64,000 bases of DNA from Chloroflexota bacterium (GTDB lineage Bacteria > Chloroflexota > Anaerolineae > JAAYZQ01), in assembly GCA_018606645.1 (NCBI GenBank), contig JAGVRI010000009.1, positions 59,996 to 123,995 on the forward strand. Reading direction: 5' to 3'. Below, in pieces: positions 60,003-64,000 of this stretch. The notes beneath the pieces were generated by a model, which had not been told where the DNA came from, did no database searches, and worked only from the letters and a program-made list of their open reading frames with translations. Both the position numbers and the translations under genes were made by a program. Each line of letters starts with the position of its first letter. Position 1 is the stretch's first letter.

Positions 60003-61721
60003 CTAGAAAAACCTCTCGCGACGGGATCCGCGCCGGATATCCCACCAGAGGGCGCCGGCCAGGAGCAGCGCCGCGCTGCCCAAGGTCAAGACCAAAGGAG
60101 TCGGGAACACGGCCGGCTGGCTGGCATTCACCTCAAACGCATCCACATTGACCGTCGCCGAATCACCGCTCGCCGTGAGACGGAGGACGTGCTGCTCGGG
60201 GACCAGACCCCGAGCAATCGTCCACCGGTCTTGCCACACGGTGGCGGGCGCGCTGAGATCGAGATACGAGCGGCCCTGGTTGTCGGAGGGCAATGATGGA
60301 ATGCTGCGACCATCCAGAGTCACGAGCAGACGGCCTTGGTCAGGGCCTTGCCGGGCGATCAGGTCCACCGAATGGCCGCGGAAGGTGAACGTCAGGGTAG
60401 CCTCCGGCGTCTGGCTTTCCAGGTAGGCCGATCCGCTGGCTCCTGCCGATAGCTTGCGCCGCCACCCGGTTTGGACCGTCACTCCTGGATGAGTCTCTTC
60501 AAAATGACCGGCCGGCGCGACAAAGAGGGGCCGGGTTGCGTCTTGCACCGCATCGTATAGGCGGCGGGGGGTAAAGTCTACATCTACCATCCGAAAATAG
60601 TAGGCGGCTTCATTGGGAGTATACTGCTGCCCGGTCTGGCGGAAATACCAGATATTAAAGACCCCGGCCCACGGCCATTCCCGTCGCGCCCACTCGATGC
60701 CTTGCAGGGTGTATTGGGCCTGCTGTTCCTCGCTGACCCGCTTCCAGATCAGGACTTGCTCCGGGAAGGTTTCAGGAGCCGCATTCCACCCGTACTCGTT
60801 GAACCACACCGCCTTGTCCGAGTCGCCGTAGCGTTCCATGATCTCCCGCTGCAGTTCCACGCGCCGAAAATTGAGTCTATCCGGGCGCGGTGGATCTTCA
60901 GGAGGCAGGTCAAAACCAAAGGCGTTGGCCGACAGGATATCAAAAAAGTCGCCTGCGCCGGCCTGGTACATCGCTTCCAGGTACTCCAGGTCCGGCATCG
61001 AACGCCACTTGCCCGGTTCCGGATGGGGCTCGCCCAGCGTGATCGCCAGAGGGGCCGAAAGCACCAGGACATTGGGATCGGCTTCTTTGGCCCGCTGATA
61101 GGCAATCTTGAGCAGCCGGGTATATGCCACCGGATCAACAGCCTGTTCGCCCCATTCGGGGTAGATGTTGGGCTCGTTCCAGATCTGGATGTACTGGACG
61201 CGACCGCTGAAATGCTCGACAAAGGCATAGACGAAATCGCCAAAATCCTCAAAATGAACCGGTGGAGTCTCAGGGCGGGAATCGGTAGGGCGGGCCCAGG
61301 CAGGCGCCAGGTCAAGGCGGATGATCGGCTGGAGGCCATACGCCAGGCAAAGGTCCACGATCCGGTCGAATTTGGCCCAACTGCTCTCTCCGCTCACCGG
61401 ATCGATATACTCTCCCTTGCGCAACGGTTCGATCTCGGCCCAGGCGAACTGGAGCTTGGCCCACCCCAAACCGGCCTGTTGGGCCATCTCTACGGTCCGC
61501 TCGCGCTTCCACGGCTCGACCTCCCGTGCCAGAAAGAAATTGGCGCCGTAGGGATTAACATCGGTGTGGGGAATGGTCCGGGCTGGAATCCAGGGGTCTT
61601 CCCCGTGCGTCAACACGGCATAGCGTATCAGGACAAACGCCAGGAGTCCCAGCAACCCTCCGAGGGCGACTGTCAACAGGATCGTTCGATAACGCAGGGT
61701 GCTCGCCCAGGATCTGTTCAC
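60003..61721 (-). CDS. membrane-anchored clan-A glycoside hydrolase-like protein
   Basis: The 572-residue product has membrane segments at both ends (about residues 15-35 and 540-565). The middle is a TIM-barrel of the GH clan A type: IWNEPN (acid/base Glu, about 190) and VWFNEYGWN (nucleophile Glu, about 315), with a C-terminal beta domain. The family (GH39/GH5/GH53-like) cannot be fixed from this. Outside the cell it may cut a polysaccharide or glycan. It starts 25 bases after the stop of the selenoprotein-like rhodanese gene, so they are probably co-transcribed. Confidence 0.82.
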   Translation of the reverse strand: MNRSWASTLRYRTILLTVALGGLLGLLAFVLIRYAVLTHGEDPWIPARTIPHTDVNPYGANFFLAREVEPWKRERTVEMAQQAGLGWAKLQFAWAEIEPLRKGEYIDPVSGESSWAKFDRIVDLCLAYGLQPIIRLDLAPAWARPTDSRPETPPVHFEDFGDFVYAFVEHFSGRVQYIQIWNEPNIYPEWGEQAVDPVAYTRLLKIAYQRAKEADPNVLVLSAPLAITLGEPHPEPGKWRSMPDLEYLEAMYQAGAGDFFDILSANAFGFDLPPEDPPRPDRLNFRRVELQREIMERYGDSDKAVWFNEYGWNAAPETFPEQVLIWKRVSEEQQAQYTLQGIEWARREWPWAGVFNIWYFRQTGQQYTPNEAAYYFRMVDVDFTPRRLYDAVQDATRPLFVAPAGHFEETHPGVTVQTGWRRKLSAGASGSAYLESQTPEATLTFTFRGHSVDLIARQGPDQGRLLVTLDGRSIPSLPSDNQGRSYLDLSAPATVWQDRWTIARGLVPEQHVLRLTASGDSATVNVDAFEVNASQPAVFPTPLVLTLGSAALLLAGALWWDIRRGSRRERFF

Positions 61722-61746
61722 CGACGAGGACCTGACTCTGGTCGGC

Positions 61747-62274
61747 CTATGGAGCCGACGTTTCTATCGGTAGACCCGCCTGCTGCCAGGCAGCCAGGCC
61801 GCCGCGTAATACCTGCACATGAGTAAATCCCTGGTCCATCAGTGTCTGTGCCACACGGGCACTTGATTGCTCCTGCGCTCATGTTCAGTAGAGGATCAAT
61901 TCCTTGTCGCGCGGGATTTCATCCAGGCGGGCATCGATCTCTTGCGCAGGGAAGGACAAAGCACCAGCCGCGTGGCCCTGGTCGTAGGCCGCTCGACTTC
62001 GCACATCCACGAGCACGGCCTGGCCCTGCTGCAACCTGGCCTCTGCTTCCTCCACGGAAATGCGCGGCACATTCGGGTAGGGCAGCGTGCGGCTGGAAAG
62101 GGTCGCTTCTGCCCCCGGCAGGAACTGAGAACTCCCGGCAGGGGCCGTTGGTTGGAGTTTATGGTTCCTGATCGACAATAGCGCCCCACCGAGGAGAACC
62201 ACAATGGTCATTCCTACGAGAGCGGGGATCAAGAACGGTGCACGAGCGCGCCTGGGTGATCGTACTTTGCTCAA
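61747..62274 (-). CDS. membrane-anchored rhodanese-like selenoprotein with two UGA codons (U-T-U)
   Basis: The frame runs from a TTG start at 62274 to a TAG at 61747-61749 if two UGA codons are read through (61887-61885 and 61881-61879, residues 130 and 132). The product is then 175 residues: a membrane segment (about 13-34), a linker, and a rhodanese domain (about 68-170). The text around the UGAs is LILY-U-T-U-AQEQSSARVAQ, whereas rhodanese relatives read YCTCPxExxSARVA, so both active-site Cys are UGA. After them the fold continues normally (GFTHVQVLRGGLAAWQQAG). A stem-loop GTGCC-CGTGT-GGCAC lies 16 bases after the second UGA, with a G in the first two loop bases, as bacterial SECIS elements require. 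A plain pseudogene is less likely because only these two codons are affected. Confidence 0.8.
61848..61862 (-). promoter_or_regulatory. candidate bacterial SECIS stem-loop
   Basis: On the minus strand GTGCC (61862-61858), loop CGTGT, GGCAC (61852-61848) form a 5-bp stem. The loop starts about 21 bases after the second UGA and about 27 bases after the first. Both lie within the 16-37 base distance usually seen, and the loop has G in its second position followed by U. Confidence 0.65.
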
Positions 62275-62373
62275 AAGACCTGCTTTCTAGTCGAGAATGT
62301 CATGGGTCTGGTACACTGCAACCTGGCATCTCTCATCAGCAAGGAACCAGACGCCTGCGGCCTCTCCCTTTCC

Positions 62374-62411
62374 GATAGAGAAAAGGCGCCCTGCAAAGCA
62401 ACAGGGCGCCT
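62374..62411 (-). terminator. rho-independent terminator of rpoD
   Basis: On the minus strand AGGCGCCCTG (62411-62402), an 8-base loop, CAGGGCGCCT (62393-62384) and TTTTCTCT form a perfect 10-bp stem followed by a U-rich tail, 17 bases after the rpoD stop. Confidence 0.9.
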
Positions 62412-62427
62412 GATGCAGAGAACCGCC

Positions 62428-63669
62428 TCAGGACAGGAAATCACGCAGTTTCCGGCTCCGGCTGGGATGGCGCAGCCGGCCCAGGGCCTGCGCTTCGATC
62501 TGACGGATTCGCTCTCGCGTAACGCCGAACTTTTTGCCGACTTCTTCCAGTGTGTAGCTATACCCGTCCAGCAGGCCAAAACGCAGTTGCAGGATGCGCA
62601 CTTCCCGTGGCGACAACGAGACAAAGATATCATCGAGCTGATCGCGCAGCAACTGCTGAGACGCCTGATCGGTCGGCGAAGGGGCTTCGCTGTCCTCAAT
62701 AAAGTCGCCCAGGAAGCTATCGTCCTCTTCTCCCACCGGCATTTCCAGAGAAAGGGGACGCTGCGAGACTTTGATCGTCCGCTCCACTTTCTTGGGGTTC
62801 ACCCCCAGCTCTTCCGCGATCTCTTCCACTGTGGGATCGCGCCCCAACTCCTGGACCAACTGCCGGGACACCCGGGCCAGGCGGTTGATCTGCTCATACA
62901 TGTGAACCGGCACACGGATGGTGCGGCCTTGATCGGCGATGGCCCGGGTCACGGCCTGGCGGATCCACCAAGTGGCATAGGTGGAAAACTTGTACCCTCG
63001 GCGGTAGTCAAACTTTTTCACGGCCCGGATCAGACCGATGTTCCCTTCCTGGATCAGATCCAGGAACGGCACGCCTCGGCCTACATACTTTTTGGCGACG
63101 CTGACTACTAATCGGGAGTTGGCCTTGATCAAATGTTCCTGGGCTGCCTTGCCATCCTTGACTATCTCCCGCAGTCGCTCGCGCTCCTCTGGGCTCAACC
63201 GGTTGTCTTTGCTCAGGCGTCGCTTGGCCATCCGGCCCGCTTCCATCCGTTTGGCCAGTGCGACCTCTTGCTCCGCCGTTAACAGAGGAATCCGCCCGAT
63301 CTCTTTCAGGTAGAGGCTGATCGAGTCGTCCACATCAATGGCCGACAGATCGACATCTTCGGCGACAGGCTCGAGGGGAGCCACCGCCGGTTTGGTGACT
63401 TCCTCTACCATCGGTTCTTCCAAGTCACTATCGCTGATCTCGATCCCCAGATCAATCAGAGCAGCCAAAGCATCCTCCAGTTGTTCAATCCGCAATTCGG
63501 CTTCAGGGATCGCCTCCATGACATCGTCGTAGGTGACATACCCCTGAGCGCGGCCAAGCTCGATCAATCGCTCGATCGGGTTTGGCTCTTCCTGGACAGG
63601 CTCCAAGGGAGCACTCATCTCTTCAGGCAGAATGGCTTCGTCTTTTCTCCCTGGTCTGATCTCTGCCAT
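62428..63669 (-). CDS. rpoD: primary RNA polymerase sigma factor
   Basis: The 413-residue product is a group 1/2 sigma-70 factor. Region 1.2 is [16 protein letters not shown], regions 2.3-2.4 are [23 protein letters not shown], region 3 has [18 protein letters not shown], and region 4.2 ends [28 protein letters not shown]. It binds core polymerase and recognises the TTGACA/TATAAT promoters seen elsewhere in the window. The start at 63669 was chosen for the GGAAGGGAAGGA stretch upstream; the frame is open to 63774. A strong terminator follows. Confidence 0.93.
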   Translation of the reverse strand: MAEIRPGRKDEAILPEEMSAPLEPVQEEPNPIERLIELGRAQGYVTYDDVMEAIPEAELRIEQLEDALAALIDLGIEISDSDLEEPMVEEVTKPAVAPLEPVAEDVDLSAIDVDDSISLYLKEIGRIPLLTAEQEVALAKRMEAGRMAKRRLSKDNRLSPEERERLREIVKDGKAAQEHLIKANSRLVVSVAKKYVGRGVPFLDLIQEGNIGLIRAVKKFDYRRGYKFSTYATWWIRQAVTRAIADQGRTIRVPVHMYEQINRLARVSRQLVQELGRDPTVEEIAEELGVNPKKVERTIKVSQRPLSLEMPVGEEDDSFLGDFIEDSEAPSPTDQASQQLLRDQLDDIFVSLSPREVRILQLRFGLLDGYSYTLEEVGKKFGVTRERIRQIEAQALGRLRHPSRSRKLRDFLS

Positions 63670-64000
63670 AGCGAGTGTGTCCTTCCCTTCCGTTAGAACT
63701 CCTGACTCGTTCTCACGGGATCGATCCTGTGCTGGGGCGATCCCGGACCGAATGCGTCTAGATTTTCCTCTCATAGTTTCACATGCTGCAATCGTGTGAT
63801 TGTACGCTCTGTAAACGAAATTCGTCTGTAATCCTGCTTACAAAACCTCCTCACGGCAAGGCAACCTGGGACAGTTCTTGGCCCGAATAGACGGTTTACT
63901 GGACTCGGGAACTGTGCAGAATGATCCTGCGTAGAGCCATATGGTACCGAGGGGTACAACCGCGTACTGAAAACGCGCTCTCTAATCCACCGTTCCGCCT
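63670..64000. other. region upstream of rpoD without recognised features
   Basis: Besides a possible longer rpoD N-terminus (to 63774) I see nothing firm here. A TACAAT (minus, around 63805) lacks a -35 at a good distance, and no tRNA or other gene was recognised. Confidence 0.5.

Noticed and set aside
61879..61887. Rhodanese gene as a simple pseudogene or frameshift
   Set aside because: The frame is unchanged across the two UGAs, the downstream half is fully rhodanese-like, and the UGAs fall only on the two expected Cys; pseudogene remains the main alternative but is less likely.

Overview
The window looks like part of a Chloroflexota chromosome, probably Anaerolineae-like and from a metagenome. 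It is GC-rich. Two secreted proteins end in the YLPLV-type tail common in that phylum, there are Hep/Hag-like repeat surface proteins and an LPxTG-like/sortase pair, and many accessory genes are of the sort often seen in uncultured Chloroflexota. This placement is inference; no rRNA or tRNA was found. Twelve promoters of the TTGACA-17-TATAAT type can be read directly, which fits the rpoD-type sigma factor at the right end.

Layout. 1-4700 (minus): two paralogous repeat-rich secreted proteins, one cut by the window edge, with a C10-type cysteine peptidase and a small exported protein between them. 5.2-9.4 kb (minus): ferritin, membrane metalloprotease, membrane metallophosphoesterase and a spermidine-synthase-like fusion. 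9.5-14.9 kb (plus): acetyltransferase, TVP38-type membrane protein, CDP-alcohol phosphotransferase, sugar epimerase, PIG-L deacetylase and a tRNA-queuosine mannosyltransferase-like enzyme. 14.9-16.3 kb (minus): a lone ABC solute-binding lipoprotein. 16.8-27.8 kb (plus): carbamate kinase, a QueG-like Fe-S protein, a corrinoid protein, a homocysteine methyltransferase, an MttB-type methyltransferase without pyrrolysine, RidA, penicillin acylase and GH38 alpha-mannosidase. The middle of this run looks like a corrinoid-dependent methylamine or betaine demethylation pathway. 27.9-30.5 kb (minus): a CbiMNQO-type Co/Ni importer with a promoter and operator.

30.8-39.5 kb (minus) is a defence island: a type III-like restriction-modification operon with an unknown A/T-richer gene between mod and res. 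The methyltransferase carries a 327-residue intein exactly in its SAM-binding motif DPT|CGSGTT, and the intein contains a DUF559/Vsr-like nuclease domain. Short palindromes encoding SPSPxxGRxGxG-like peptides are inserted in frame at five sites in mod, the intein and res, and are amplified in tandem at two of them.

40-49 kb holds cell-surface genes (phospholipase D-like, VanW, Cys-rich anchored protein, cNMP-TPR sensor, sortase), then purB and a nitrilase. 49.2-53.4 kb is a large subtilisin-like protease flanked by homologous intergenic repeat arrays. 54-60 kb: flippase-like and DUF2085 membrane proteins, a MetH-activation-like protein coupled to a hydantoinase-like ATPase, a deoxynucleoside kinase and YjbQ.

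The right end has a membrane-anchored glycosidase-like protein and, upstream of it, a rhodanese-like gene in which both cysteines of the usual YCTC active-site motif are UGA codons. A stem-loop lies at the spacing expected of a bacterial SECIS, so this is read as a two-selenocysteine (U-T-U) rhodanese at 61747-62274. rpoD, with a strong terminator, ends the window. The selenoprotein, the intein-split methyltransferase with its palindromic coding inserts, and the two corrinoid loci are the most interesting parts.
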